Below, piece after piece: positions 26,753 to 37,085 of a stretch of DNA of 64,000 nt. The notes beneath the pieces are model-generated. The model searched no databases. It was given only the letters and a program-made list of their open reading frames with translations, and had not been told where the DNA came from. A program made the translations under genes and the position numbers. Each line of letters begins with the position of its first letter. Positions within the stretch are counted from its first letter, which is position 1. This stretch comes from Dryocola clanedunensis subsp. sulfonylureivorans (lineage in GTDB: Bacteria > Pseudomonadota > Gammaproteobacteria > Enterobacterales > Enterobacteriaceae). Location of the stretch: the NCBI RefSeq assembly GCF_016756775.1, contig NZ_JAERMU010000010.1:62001-126000 (forward strand). The letters are read 5' to 3'.

Positions 26753-27595
26753 TTACGCCGGTTCGACAGGCAGGTCGGAACGTGCGCCCCATTCACTCCA
26801 CGAGCCGTCATACAGCGACACGCCGTTCACACCTAAAGTCGCCAGCGCCAGCACAACCACCGCAGCGGTAACACCAGAGCCACAGCTGGCAACGATCGGC
26901 TGCTCAAAGCTCACACCCTGACGTTCGAAAATCTCACTCAGCTCATCCGTCGTCTTCAGCTGGCCGTTTTCCACCAGATCGCCCCACGGCACGTTCAGCG
27001 CACCGGGAATATGGCCACGTTTCAGGCCCGGACGCGGTTCATCCATTTGCGCATTGAAGCGGGCAGCCGGGCGGGCATCAACCAGCTGAGCGGTGCCTTC
27101 ATGGCTAATGAGTAGAACATCCGTCAGCCGTTTTATCACCAGCGGGTCAAAGTTCACGTCGAATTCACCTTCTGGTAATTCAACGTCCCCCTGCTGGAGC
27201 GGCATCTCTTCGCGCAGCCAGTCTGCCAGTCCTCCCGCCAGAATTGACACGTTCTCAACGCCAAAGCTCTTCAGCATCCACCATGCGCGGGGGGCGGAGA
27301 AAAGGTTGCCCTCGTCATAAACAATCAGATGCTTATCGCTGTTCACGCCCAGTTCGCGCATGGCAACCGCAAAAGCTTCCGCTCGCGGCATCATATGCGG
27401 CAGCGGGCTGGTGTGGTCGGACAAGGCTTCAATATCAAAAAAGGCTGCTCCGGGCAGATGGCCCGCCCGGTATTCGCTCGCAATATCTCTGTGCTCCTGG
27501 CCGGGCGGGAGCATGCGGGCATCCAGAACCTGGATGTCGGCATCGAAAATATGTTCTGCGAGCCAGTCGCCCGCAACGAAGTAAGAGGTGGACAT
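26753..27595 (-). CDS. sseA: 3-mercaptopyruvate sulfurtransferase (SseA)
   Basis: Transfers sulfur from 3-mercaptopyruvate to cyanide or thiols. The 280 residues contain two rhodanese domains. The second carries the active-site cysteine in CGSGVTA, the loop that distinguishes mercaptopyruvate sulfurtransferases from thiosulfate sulfurtransferases. The start ATG at 27595 follows GGAGG by 5 bases; an ATG eight codons earlier lacks a good ribosome site. The 248 bases between it and yfhM hold one modest inverted repeat (27632-27638 with 27653-27659) and no gene. Confidence 0.95.
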   Translation of the reverse strand: MSTSYFVAGDWLAEHIFDADIQVLDARMLPPGQEHRDIASEYRAGHLPGAAFFDIEALSDHTSPLPHMMPRAEAFAVAMRELGVNSDKHLIVYDEGNLFSAPRAWWMLKSFGVENVSILAGGLADWLREEMPLQQGDVELPEGEFDVNFDPLVIKRLTDVLLISHEGTAQLVDARPAARFNAQMDEPRPGLKRGHIPGALNVPWGDLVENGQLKTTDELSEIFERQGVSFEQPIVASCGSGVTAAVVVLALATLGVNGVSLYDGSWSEWGARSDLPVEPA

Positions 27596-27843
27596 GGTTG
27601 CCTCCGAATTATTTTTCACCTAAGGATTGTCGACGCTTTTCAGCAAACCGACAAGCGTCCATCTCCCGGCACGCGAGATAACTCGAAGTTCTGAAATAAG
27701 TTTTCTGCCGTTTGCATCCGTTACTTTTCTGTTTGCGAGACATCCCGCACCGGGCGGCTTTTCTACTTTCGCTTTTTCCTGCTTCACGCATAATACTTTC
27801 CCTACGTTCTGGGACTGGGGGCCGCTATGGCCAGGATAAAAAA

Positions 27844-30800
27844 ATGAAAAACATGCGTATAGTTGGCCTCACGGCTGCTTTATTGGCGGGTTTAGCGCTC
27901 GGAGGGTGTGATGATAAAAACACTTCTCAGACGGCGTCGGCCCCGCCAGCAGCGGCTGAAAAGCAAAGCGCGGTACCGGCCCCGAAACCCGATGCCGCAC
28001 AGCTGGAAAAACTCTCTCAGCTCTCTGCTGGCAAGCCTTTGAAACTACTGGACGCTTCGGAAGTACAGCTGGACGGGGCAAGTGCCCTGGTGCTGACTTT
28101 TTCCATTCCCCTCAACCCGGATCAGAACTTTTCCAGCGTTGTCCATCTGGTGGACAAAACCAGCGGCAAAGTTGACGGTGCCTGGGAGCTTTCGCAGGAT
28201 TTAAAAGAGCTGCGCATGCGTCACCTTGAACCAAAACGTAATCTGATTCTGACCGTCGACAGCGGGCTGGCTGCGCTGAATAAAAACACCTTTGAAATAA
28301 ACTTCGAAAAGAAAATTGCCACGCGAGATATTCAGCCAAGCGTTGGCTTTGCCAGCCGTGGTTCGCTGCTGCCCACGAAGGTCATCGCCGGGCTACCCGT
28401 CATGGCGCTAAACGTTGATAAAGTGGATGTGAATTTCTACCGCATTAAAAATGAATCCCTTGCTTCGTTTGTCAGCCAGTGGGAATACCGCAACGCCATG
28501 TCTAACTGGGAATCTGACAATCTGCTCAAGCTCGCCGATTTGGTCTACAGCGGGCGATTCGACCTCAATCCACAGCGCAATACCCGCGAAAAGGTCATGC
28601 TGCCGCTGGGCGAGATTAAGCCGCTGCAGCAGCCGGGGGTCTACCTTGCCATCATGAGCGAGGCCGGGCGGTACAGCTACAGCAACGCCGCCACGCTCTT
28701 CACGTTGAGCGACGTTGGTGTCTCTGCACACCGCTACCACGACCGGCTGGATGTTTTTGCCCAAAGCCTTGAGAACGGTGCCGCGCAGTCAGGTGTGGAT
28801 ATCACACTGCTTAATGAAAAGGGCCAGACCGTTGCGCAGGCGAAAAGCGATGGCGACGGACACGCGCTGCTGGAGAAAATTCATAAAGGCGTATTGTTAC
28901 TGGCTCGGAGCGGGGATCAGACCACATTGCTGGACTTAAATCGTCCGGCACTGGATTTAGCCGAATTCGATATAGCCGGGGAAAAGGGGTACAGCAAACA
29001 ATTCTTTATGTTTGGCCCGCGCGATTTATATCGCCCAGGTGAAACGGTCATTTTAAATGCGCTGTTGCGCGACGGCGACGGTAAGCCTCTGCCCGCTCAG
29101 CCGGTTAAACTCGAAGTCGTTAAGCCTGACGGGCAGGTGATAAGAACGCAAGTATGGCAGCCCGAAAACGGCCTTTATCAGTTCAACTATCCGCTGGGCA
29201 GCGATGTTCAGACGGGCAGCTGGCAGGTTAGGGTCAATACCGGGGACAACCAGCCGCGCAGCTGGTCATTTAAAGTCGAAGATTTCATGCCGGAGCGTAT
29301 GGCGCTCAATATCACCAGCGGGCGGCAGCCAGTGAGTCCTGATGAGGCGGTTAGCTTCCAGGTAAACGGCCGTTATCTCTACGGCGCACCTGCGGCAGGA
29401 AACACTCTGCAAGGGCAGCTATTCCTGCGTCCGCTGCGTGAAGCGGTCACAGCCCTGCCGGGCTTCCAGTTTGGAGATCTCACCGAAGAGAATCTCTCGC
29501 GCAGCCTGGATGAAGTTCAGCTGCAGATGGATGAACAAGGCAATACGACGGTGAGTACTGAAAGCCAGTGGGGTGATGTTCATTCGCCGCTGCGGCTGGT
29601 GTTGCAGGCAAGTCTTCTCGAATCCGGCGGTCGCCCCGTGACGCGTCGTGCCGAGCAGGCTATCTGGCCTGCGGACGCTTTACCCGGTATTCGTCCTCAG
29701 TTCGCCAGTAAAGAGGTGTATGACTACCGCACTGATACGACGCGCACCCATCCTATTGTTGATGAAGACAGCAGTGCGGGTTTTGACATTGTTTACGCCA
29801 ACGCGAAGGGGGAAAAGCTTGCCGCAACGGGTCTGGATGTTCGCCTGATCCGCGAACGCCGCGATTACTACTGGAACTGGGAGGACGGGCAGGGCTGGCA
29901 GTCTCAGTACGATCAAAAAGATCTGGTGGAGGCAGAGCAGAAAGTCGATCTTGCCGCAGGTGAGACAGGCAAGGTTTCCTTCCCGGTTGAATGGGGATCC
30001 TACCGGCTCGAGGTTCGCTCTCCCGATAACGAGATCGTCAGCAGCGTGCGTTTCTGGGCAGGCTACAGCTGGCAGGACAACAGTGACGGCACCGGGTCAG
30101 TTCGCCCGGATCGCGTCATGCTGAAAATAGATAAGCCTGCCTACAAGCCAGGCGATACGATCAAACTGCATATCGCGGCCCCCGCTGCGGGTAAAGGTTA
30201 TGCGATGGTGGAATCCAGCGATGGCCCGCTGTGGTGGAAAGAAATTGATGTGCCTGCAGAAGGCATGGACCTCTCCATCCCGGTAGATAAAAGCTGGCAG
30301 CGTCATGATTTGTATCTGAGTACCCTGGTGGTTCGTCCCGGTGATAAGAGCCGTGCAGCAACGCCGAAGCGTGCCGTAGGCCTTCTCCATCTTCCATTGG
30401 GCGACGAAAGCCGTCGCCTTGCTATCGCACTGGAGGGGCCGGCGAAGATACGCCCGAATCAGACGCTGACGATGAAGGTGAAAGCAAGCGTTAAAGAGGG
30501 GGAAGTGCCGAAGAAAATTAACGTGCTGCTCTCCGCTGTCGACAGCGGGGTCTTAAATATCACCGACTACAAAACCCCGGATCCGTGGGAGGCGTTCTTT
30601 GGCCGTAAACGCTATGGCGCAGACCTCTATGATATCTATGGCCAGGTGATTGAAGGTGAAGGCAAACTAGCCACGCTTCGATTTGGCGGTGACGGCGACG
30701 AGGGGGATGAGTTAAGCCGTGGCGGTAAAAAACCGGTTAACCACGTCACGATAATCGCCCAGCAGGCGCAGCCGGTGCTTTTGGATGACAAAGGTGAAGG

Positions 30801-32811
30801 AACCGTCACCTTACCGATTGGTGATTTCAACGGTGAGCTGCGCGTGATGGCGCAGGCCTGGACGGACGATCGCTTTGGCAATAGCGAAGACAAAGTGACA
30901 GTGGCGGCCCCGCTGGTGACAGAGCTTGCCGCGCCGCGCTTTATGGCAAGCGGTGATAACAGTCGCCTGGCGCTTGATCTGACTAACCTGACGGATCTAC
31001 CCCAGCAGCTCACGGTTAATCTTAAAACCAGCGGTTTGCTCTCTCTGGATGCTTCATCCTCACTGCCCGTGAAGTTAGCGCCAGGTGCCCGCTCAACCGT
31101 CTTTGTTCCCGTGCGCGCACTGGATGGCTTTGGTGACGGAGCATTGAGCGCAGAGATCACCGGTCTTAACCTGCCGGGTGAAACCGTCGCGTCGCAGGTA
31201 AAACAGTGGAAGCTTGGCGTGCGTCCTGCCTTCCCGGCTCAAACGGTGAATAGCGGGGCGATTCTGTCGCCAGGGCAGGTCTGGAATATTTCAGCGGAGC
31301 ATCTCTCAGGCCTTGCGCCGAAAACGCTTGAAGGCCAGCTGTTGCTGAGCGGACGACCGCCGCTTAACCTGGCCCGCTATATCCGTGAGCTTAAGGCTTA
31401 TCCCTATGGCTGTCTGGAGCAGACAGCCAGCGGCTTGTTCCCGTCCTTGTATACCAATGAGGCTCAGCTTACCGCACTGGGGATTAAGGGTATCAGCGAT
31501 GAACAGCGGCGTACGGCCATTGATGTAGGAATCGGGCGCCTGTTGGACATGCAGCGAGAAAGCGGTGGATTTGGGCTTTGGGACAAAGAGGGGCCGGAAG
31601 AGTACTGGCTAACCGCCTACGTTACCGATTTCCTGGTGAGGGCCGGTGAGCAGGGTTACAGCGTCAACAGCGATGCGCTGAACAATGCCAACCAGCGCTT
31701 ATTGCGTTACTTACAGGACCCCGGCCTGATTGCCCTGCGCTATAGCGATGACACAGCCGCCAGCAAATTTGCCGTACAGGCCTATGCGGGCCTGGTGCTT
31801 GCTCGTCAGCAAAAAGCACCGTTGGGCGCACTGCGTGAGCTGTGGCAGCACCATGAAACCGCAAAAGCAGGGCTACCGCTGGTACAGCTGGGTGTGGCAT
31901 TAAAACTGATGGGGGATGCGCCACGCAGCCAGCAGACGTTGACGCTGGGGTTGCAGACCAAACGTGATGACCGGCATATCTGGATGGCCGATTACGGCAG
32001 CGATTTGCGCGATAAGGCGATGATGCTCAGCCTGCTTGAAGAGAACAAGCTTCTGCCGGAACAGCAAAATCAGCTGTTACAGGCGCTATCAAATCTGGCC
32101 TACAGCCAGCGCTGGCTCTCTACTCAGGAAAGTAATTCGCTGTTCCTTGCCGGTCGTCACTGGCAAACGGCGAAAGGCGACTGGCAGGCCCAGACTTCAT
32201 TCAGCAGTGAGCCCTTAGCTGCCGGGCAGAGCATGACCAGAAACCTGGATGCGGATCGGCTTTCCGCGCTGCAGGTGACGAATACGGGGACGGAAAATCT
32301 GTATCTGCGTCTTGATACCGTGGGCTATCCACTTCGCGCGCCGCAACCTTACAGCAATGTTCTGCACGTTGAGCGTCATTTCCTTGATGCCAAAGGCAAC
32401 ACCAAACCTGTTTCCGCCCTCAAGAGCGGCGAATTGGTCATGGTCTGGCTGGACGTGTGGGCAGATAAAAACGTGCCCGATGCGTTAGTGGTCGATCTGC
32501 TTCCTGCCGGACTGGAACTTGAGAACCAGAATTTATCCGACAGCAGCGCCAGCCTGGGCGAGAGTAGCAACGAGGTGCAGGGTTTGTTGAGCCAGATGCA
32601 GCAGGCGGATATCCAGCATATGGAGTTCCGGGACGATCGCTTCGTTGCGGCACTGCCGCTCAACGAGGGCCAGCATGCCACGCTGGTTTATCTGGCTCGT
32701 GCCGTCACGCCGGGAAGCTACACGATTCCGGTGCCGCAGGTGGAATCCATGTACGTGCCGCAGTGGCGTGCAACGGGTGTCAGCGCTGGTGTTCTGACGG
32801 TTCTGCCGTAA
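27844..32811 (+). CDS. yfhM: Bacterial alpha-2-macroglobulin lipoprotein (YfhM)
   Basis: Large periplasmic protease trap anchored in the inner membrane. The 1655-residue product is close to E. coli YfhM (1653). A lipoprotein signal ends in LALGGC (Cys22); the Asp at +2 suggests retention in the inner membrane. The macroglobulin domains carry a bait region, and the thioester motif YGCLEQTASG is intact with Cys1190. The C-terminal receptor-binding-like domain ends MYVPQWRATG. It precedes pbpC by 12 bases, the usual partner, which suggests a defence of a breached envelope against host or rival proteases coupled to wall repair. ATG 27844 gives MKNMRIVGLT. Confidence 0.96.
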   Translation: MKNMRIVGLTAALLAGLALGGCDDKNTSQTASAPPAAAEKQSAVPAPKPDAAQLEKLSQLSAGKPLKLLDASEVQLDGASALVLTFSIPLNPDQNFSSVVHLVDKTSGKVDGAWELSQDLKELRMRHLEPKRNLILTVDSGLAALNKNTFEINFEKKIATRDIQPSVGFASRGSLLPTKVIAGLPVMALNVDKVDVNFYRIKNESLASFVSQWEYRNAMSNWESDNLLKLADLVYSGRFDLNPQRNTREKVMLPLGEIKPLQQPGVYLAIMSEAGRYSYSNAATLFTLSDVGVSAHRYHDRLDVFAQSLENGAAQSGVDITLLNEKGQTVAQAKSDGDGHALLEKIHKGVLLLARSGDQTTLLDLNRPALDLAEFDIAGEKGYSKQFFMFGPRDLYRPGETVILNALLRDGDGKPLPAQPVKLEVVKPDGQVIRTQVWQPENGLYQFNYPLGSDVQTGSWQVRVNTGDNQPRSWSFKVEDFMPERMALNITSGRQPVSPDEAVSFQVNGRYLYGAPAAGNTLQGQLFLRPLREAVTALPGFQFGDLTEENLSRSLDEVQLQMDEQGNTTVSTESQWGDVHSPLRLVLQASLLESGGRPVTRRAEQAIWPADALPGIRPQFASKEVYDYRTDTTRTHPIVDEDSSAGFDIVYANAKGEKLAATGLDVRLIRERRDYYWNWEDGQGWQSQYDQKDLVEAEQKVDLAAGETGKVSFPVEWGSYRLEVRSPDNEIVSSVRFWAGYSWQDNSDGTGSVRPDRVMLKIDKPAYKPGDTIKLHIAAPAAGKGYAMVESSDGPLWWKEIDVPAEGMDLSIPVDKSWQRHDLYLSTLVVRPGDKSRAATPKRAVGLLHLPLGDESRRLAIALEGPAKIRPNQTLTMKVKASVKEGEVPKKINVLLSAVDSGVLNITDYKTPDPWEAFFGRKRYGADLYDIYGQVIEGEGKLATLRFGGDGDEGDELSRGGKKPVNHVTIIAQQAQPVLLDDKGEGTVTLPIGDFNGELRVMAQAWTDDRFGNSEDKVTVAAPLVTELAAPRFMASGDNSRLALDLTNLTDLPQQLTVNLKTSGLLSLDASSSLPVKLAPGARSTVFVPVRALDGFGDGALSAEITGLNLPGETVASQVKQWKLGVRPAFPAQTVNSGAILSPGQVWNISAEHLSGLAPKTLEGQLLLSGRPPLNLARYIRELKAYPYGCLEQTASGLFPSLYTNEAQLTALGIKGISDEQRRTAIDVGIGRLLDMQRESGGFGLWDKEGPEEYWLTAYVTDFLVRAGEQGYSVNSDALNNANQRLLRYLQDPGLIALRYSDDTAASKFAVQAYAGLVLARQQKAPLGALRELWQHHETAKAGLPLVQLGVALKLMGDAPRSQQTLTLGLQTKRDDRHIWMADYGSDLRDKAMMLSLLEENKLLPEQQNQLLQALSNLAYSQRWLSTQESNSLFLAGRHWQTAKGDWQAQTSFSSEPLAAGQSMTRNLDADRLSALQVTNTGTENLYLRLDTVGYPLRAPQPYSNVLHVERHFLDAKGNTKPVSALKSGELVMVWLDVWADKNVPDALVVDLLPAGLELENQNLSDSSASLGESSNEVQGLLSQMQQADIQHMEFRDDRFVAALPLNEGQHATLVYLARAVTPGSYTIPVPQVESMYVPQWRATGVSAGVLTVLP

Positions 32812-32823
32812 TCCGGTGTTGAG

Positions 32824-35145
32824 GTGATCAAATTAGCCCGCTGGCACCGCCGCTATCTTTTTGCGGTGGTGCCGGTTTTATTGGTGCTGGGCATGTGGCT
32901 GGCGGATAAATGCTGGCCGCTTCCTCTCAGGGAAGTCCATCCCGCCCGTGTGGTTGTTGCAGCGGACGGTACGCCTCTGTGGCGCTTTGCCGACGAGAAC
33001 GGAATCTGGCGCTATCCGGTCACGATCGCCGAGGTTTCCCCTCGTTACCTGGAAGCACTGATCAACTATGAAGATCGTTTCTTCTGGGATCACCCCGGGA
33101 TCAACCCTTTCGCTATTCTTCGTGCGGCCTGGCAGGATCTTCGCAGCGGTGAAGTGATCTCAGGGGGGAGTACCCTGACCATGCAGGTGGCGCGATTGCT
33201 CGATCCGCATCCCCGCACATTTGGCGGTAAGGTTCGCCAGGTCTGGCGGGCAATGCAGCTGGAGTGGCACCTTTCCAAAGAGCAGATCCTGACGCTTTAC
33301 CTCAATCGCGCGCCGTTTGGGGGCACTCTGCAAGGCGTAGGGGCGGCGAGCTGGGCGTATTTGGGTAAATCACCGGCGCAGCTGAGCTATTCAGATGCGG
33401 CATTACTGGCCGTTTTGCCGCAGGCACCCAGCCGTCTGCGTCCTGACCGCTGGCCGGAAAGGGCTGAAGCCGCGCGTAACAAAGTTCTGCACCGCATGGC
33501 GGAGCAGGGCGTCTGGACACAAAAGCAGGTCAACGAATCGCTGGAAGAGCCTGTCTGGCTGGCTCCGCGCCAGATGCCGCAGTTAGCCCCCCTGTTTTCA
33601 CGTTATCTCGCCGGACGGACACGGGATGCGAAAATGACCACCACGCTGGATGCCGCACTGCAAAGGCAGCTTGAAGAGCTGGCGCTGAACTGGAAAGGGC
33701 AACTGCCCCCGCGTTCTTCTCTGGCGCTGCTGGTCGTGGATCACACGACCATGGCCGTTCGCGGCTGGGTGGGATCGGCGGATATTCGTGATGATAGCCG
33801 CTTCGGGCACGTTGATATGGTGACGGCGATTCGTTCACCCGGCTCGGTGCTGAAACCCTTTGTCTATGGAATGGCGCTTGACGAAGGGCTGATCCATCCC
33901 TCGTCGCTGCTTCAGGATGTCCCCCGGCGGTTTGGCGACTATCGGCCGGGTAATTTTGATACCGGCTTCCACGGCCCGGTCAGTATGAGCCAGGCGCTGG
34001 TTCGTTCGTTGAACCTGCCGGCGGTGCAGGTGCTGGACGCCTACGGACCTAAACGTTTTGCTGCCAGGCTACGAAACGTTGGGCTGGATCTCCGCTTCCC
34101 GGTAGGCAGTGAGCCTAATTTGTCGCTGATTCTCGGCGGCGGCGGCGCGCGTCTTGACCAGATGGTTGCCGCCTACAGCGCTTTTGCCCGCCATGGTCGG
34201 GCAGCGCAGCTTCGTGTCCAGCCAGGGCAGCCACTGGTTGATCGGCCACTGCTTTCCCCAGGGGCGGCCTGGATAATCCGGCGGATTCTTGCGGGTGAAG
34301 CTTTGCCGCAACCGGACTCCTCTTTACCTGCCGTCGTGCCCTTGGCGTTTAAAACTGGAACCAGCTACGGCTATCGCGATGCCTGGGCGATAGGGCTGAA
34401 TTCCCGCTACCTCATCGGCGTCTGGACAGGGCGACCAGACAGTACGCCCGTCGCGGGACAGTTTGGGCTTGGGAGTGCCGTGCCGTTGCTTAATCAGGTC
34501 AATAATCTGCTCCAGGCCAGTTCGGGTATCCAGCAGGCGCGGTTGCCTGCCGATCCCCGGCCAGCCTCTGTTTCAGCCGGGGAGATATGTTGGCCCGGAG
34601 GGCAAAATCTGCCTGCCGGCGATGCCAATTGCCGCCGCAGGTTGTCGAGCTGGCTGCTGGATAAAAGCGAGCCGCCTACGCTACAGGCGCCGGGCCAGGA
34701 AAGCATTCAGGGAACCCGGCGGATCATATGGCTGGACGGCAAAGGGCAGCGGGTGGCGGCAGACTGCCCGGAAGCCGCTGAAAAAACAATTTCACTCTGG
34801 CCTCTGCCCCTGGAGCCGTGGCTTCCCGTAGCAGAACGCAGGGCCGCACGTTTACCGCCAGTATCTGTCACTTGCCCACCCATCCAGAAAGATGAGGTTA
34901 CGCCTTTGTTGTTGTTCGGCGTGCGTGAGGGCGCTATTTTAAAACGCTTACCGGGGCAGACAGAGCTTCCGCTCCGCTTAACCAGCCAGGGCGGACAAGG
35001 TAAACGCTGGTGGTTCTTAAACGGAGACGCTGTCGGCGAGAGCGTTAACGAGATGGCGCTGACATTAGATAAACCAGGCACTTATCAGGTTCTGGTGCTG
35101 GATGAGGCGGGGCAGGTTGCCGCGGCAAACTTTACCTTGAGGTAG
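32824..35145 (+). CDS. pbpC: Penicillin-binding protein 1C (PbpC)
   Basis: Bifunctional peptidoglycan synthase anchored in the inner membrane by an N-terminal segment (FAVVPVLLVLGMWLA, about 14-28). The glycosyltransferase domain has its catalytic glutamate in NYEDRFFWDHPGI (Glu83). The transpeptidase domain has SPGSVLKPF with Ser341 and Lys344, RSLNLP, and KTGTSYGY. A C-terminal BiPBP_C-type domain follows. The 773 residues compare with 770 in E. coli. The start is a GTG at 32824 with TTGAGG upstream. It is translated from the yfhM transcript. Confidence 0.96.
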   Translation: MIKLARWHRRYLFAVVPVLLVLGMWLADKCWPLPLREVHPARVVVAADGTPLWRFADENGIWRYPVTIAEVSPRYLEALINYEDRFFWDHPGINPFAILRAAWQDLRSGEVISGGSTLTMQVARLLDPHPRTFGGKVRQVWRAMQLEWHLSKEQILTLYLNRAPFGGTLQGVGAASWAYLGKSPAQLSYSDAALLAVLPQAPSRLRPDRWPERAEAARNKVLHRMAEQGVWTQKQVNESLEEPVWLAPRQMPQLAPLFSRYLAGRTRDAKMTTTLDAALQRQLEELALNWKGQLPPRSSLALLVVDHTTMAVRGWVGSADIRDDSRFGHVDMVTAIRSPGSVLKPFVYGMALDEGLIHPSSLLQDVPRRFGDYRPGNFDTGFHGPVSMSQALVRSLNLPAVQVLDAYGPKRFAARLRNVGLDLRFPVGSEPNLSLILGGGGARLDQMVAAYSAFARHGRAAQLRVQPGQPLVDRPLLSPGAAWIIRRILAGEALPQPDSSLPAVVPLAFKTGTSYGYRDAWAIGLNSRYLIGVWTGRPDSTPVAGQFGLGSAVPLLNQVNNLLQASSGIQQARLPADPRPASVSAGEICWPGGQNLPAGDANCRRRLSSWLLDKSEPPTLQAPGQESIQGTRRIIWLDGKGQRVAADCPEAAEKTISLWPLPLEPWLPVAERRAARLPPVSVTCPPIQKDEVTPLLLFGVREGAILKRLPGQTELPLRLTSQGGQGKRWWFLNGDAVGESVNEMALTLDKPGTYQVLVLDEAGQVAAANFTLR

Positions 35146-35312
35146 GTAAAAACTGCTTTTTTGGCCCCTTAGGGAAAAAAGTGTTGCCGAAAATAGTCTT
35201 ATTTTAAAGAAATGTTATCTCCATCCATAGGCAACGCCCGCGATGGTCATTATAATCTGCGCCAATTCATAACCGGGCAACCGGTACAAACAGAACAAAC
35301 ACAGAGGTAATC

Positions 35313-35744
35313 ATGGCTATTGAACGTACTTTTTCCATCATCAAACCAAACGCGGTGGCAAAAAACGTTATTGGTAACATTTATGCTCGCTTTGAAGCAG
35401 CAGGGTTTAAAATTGTTGGCGCTAAAATGCTGCACCTGACTTCCGAGCAGGCTCAGGGTTTCTACGCTGAACACGAAGGCAAACCTTTCTTCGACGGTCT
35501 GGTTGCGTTCATGACTTCTGGCCCAATCGTTGTTAGCGTGCTGGAAGGTGAAAACGCAGTTCAGCGCCACCGTGATATCCTGGGCGCAACTAACCCTGCG
35601 AACGCACTGGCTGGTACTCTGCGTGCAGACTACGCTGACAGCTTCACCGAGAACGGCACCCACGGTTCTGACTCTCTGGAATCTGCTGCACGTGAAATCG
35701 CTTACTTCTTCGCAGAAGGCGAAGTGTGCCCACGCACGCGTTAA
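35313..35744 (+). CDS. ndk: Nucleoside diphosphate kinase (Ndk)
   Basis: Phosphorylates nucleoside diphosphates with ATP through a phosphohistidine. The 143 residues equal E. coli length, and the catalytic His117 lies in [12 protein letters not shown] 35313 has AGAGG upstream. A TATAAT at 35251-35256 is a probable -10 element, without a good -35. The gene uses highly favoured codons, as expected for an abundant protein. Confidence 0.98.
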   Translation: MAIERTFSIIKPNAVAKNVIGNIYARFEAAGFKIVGAKMLHLTSEQAQGFYAEHEGKPFFDGLVAFMTSGPIVVSVLEGENAVQRHRDILGATNPANALAGTLRADYADSFTENGTHGSDSLESAAREIAYFFAEGEVCPRTR

Positions 35745-35834
35745 TAAGTGTTTGCTGTGAGAGGACTTTACATTTTATTTAGGTGAAGCCGCTTTCAGTC
35801 ATGGCATCTGTGCCATAGAATTTGTACAATGCTG

Positions 35835-35870
35835 CGCCCCGGATGAGCCATCTCTCCGGGGCGTCTCTTT
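35835..35870 (+). terminator. Rho-independent terminator of ndk
   Basis: A 9-bp GC-rich stem (CGCCCCGGA with TCCGGGGCG) and 11-base loop, followed by TCTCTTTTT. It lies about 90 bases after ndk and before rlmN. Confidence 0.8.
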
Positions 35871-35918
35871 TTAACCCTCCTGGGGCCGTAACGTGTAACA
35901 ACGAGGCCGGAAAAAATT

Positions 35919-37085
35919 ATGTCTGAGCAAACTGTCACCTCCCAGACGCCAGTCGCTGTCGTGCCTGGTAAATCTGAAAAAATTAATCTGTTGGATCTCA
36001 ACCGTCAGCAGCTGCGCGAGTTCTTTGCCGAAATGGGCGAAAAGCCGTTCCGTGCCGATCAGGTCATGAAATGGATGTATCACTACTGCAGTGATGACTT
36101 CGATGAGATGACCGATATCAATAAGGTTCTGCGCAACAGGCTTAAAGAGGTCGCCGAAATTCGCGCCCCTGAAGTTGCGGAAGAGCAGCGTTCCGCGGAC
36201 GGTACCATTAAGTGGGCCATCAGGATCGCCGATCAGCTGGTCGAAACCGTGTATATCCCGGAAGAAGACCGCGCCACGCTGTGCGTTTCATCCCAGGTTG
36301 GTTGTGCGCTGGAGTGTAAGTTTTGTTCCACGGCGCAGCAGGGCTTTAACCGTAACCTGCGCGTTTCTGAAATTATTGGTCAGGTCTGGCGCGCGGCGAA
36401 AATTATTGGCGCACAGAAAAAGACCGGCGTGCGGCCTATCACTAACGTCGTGATGATGGGCATGGGCGAGCCGCTGCTGAACCTGAACAACGTTGTCCCG
36501 GCCATGGAAATCATGCTGGACGATTTCGGCTTCGGCCTGTCAAAACGTCGCGTAACGCTTTCGACCTCTGGCGTAGTTCCTGCGCTGGACAAGCTGGGTG
36601 ATATGATCGACGTGGCGCTGGCGATTTCTCTGCATGCGCCAACGGATGATATTCGTGATGAAATCATGCCGATCAACAAAAAGTACAATATCGAAACGTT
36701 CCTGGCCGCCGTGCGTCGCTATCTGGCGAAATCCAACGCCAACCAAGGCCGCGTCACCGTTGAGTACGTGCTGCTTGATCATGTTAACGATGGTACCGAA
36801 CACGCGCACCAGCTTGCAGAATGTCTGAAAGATACGCCGTGCAAAATTAACCTGATTCCATGGAACCCGTTCCCGGGCGCACCTTATGGGCGCAGCTCCA
36901 ACAGCCGCATAGACCGATTCTCAAAAGTACTGATGAGCTACGGATTCACCACCATCGTGCGTAAAACTCGTGGTGATGATATTGATGCCGCCTGTGGTCA
37001 GTTAGCGGGTGAGGTTATCGACCGGACCAAACGAACTCTGCGTAAACGTATGCAGGGTGAACCAATTGATGTTAAAGCAGTCTGA
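35919..37085 (+). CDS. rlmN: Dual-specificity RNA methyltransferase RlmN
   Basis: Radical SAM enzyme that adds the C2 methyl to A2503 of 23S rRNA and A37 of some tRNAs. The 388-residue product has the CX3CX2C cluster motif (Cys129, Cys133, Cys136 in CALECKFC) and the conserved C-terminal cysteine in [17 protein letters not shown] is the SAM-binding GGE-like region. It is 4 residues longer than E. coli RlmN, mostly in the N-terminal tail. ATG 35919 is preceded by GAGGCCGGA. The next gene, rodZ, is 433 bases away. Confidence 0.97.
   Translation: MSEQTVTSQTPVAVVPGKSEKINLLDLNRQQLREFFAEMGEKPFRADQVMKWMYHYCSDDFDEMTDINKVLRNRLKEVAEIRAPEVAEEQRSADGTIKWAIRIADQLVETVYIPEEDRATLCVSSQVGCALECKFCSTAQQGFNRNLRVSEIIGQVWRAAKIIGAQKKTGVRPITNVVMMGMGEPLLNLNNVVPAMEIMLDDFGFGLSKRRVTLSTSGVVPALDKLGDMIDVALAISLHAPTDDIRDEIMPINKKYNIETFLAAVRRYLAKSNANQGRVTVEYVLLDHVNDGTEHAHQLAECLKDTPCKINLIPWNPFPGAPYGRSSNSRIDRFSKVLMSYGFTTIVRKTRGDDIDAACGQLAGEVIDRTKRTLRKRMQGEPIDVKAV

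Noticed and set aside
27596-27843. Small RNA in the sseA-yfhM gap
   Set aside because: Only one 7-bp inverted repeat and no terminator; not enough to call an RNA gene.
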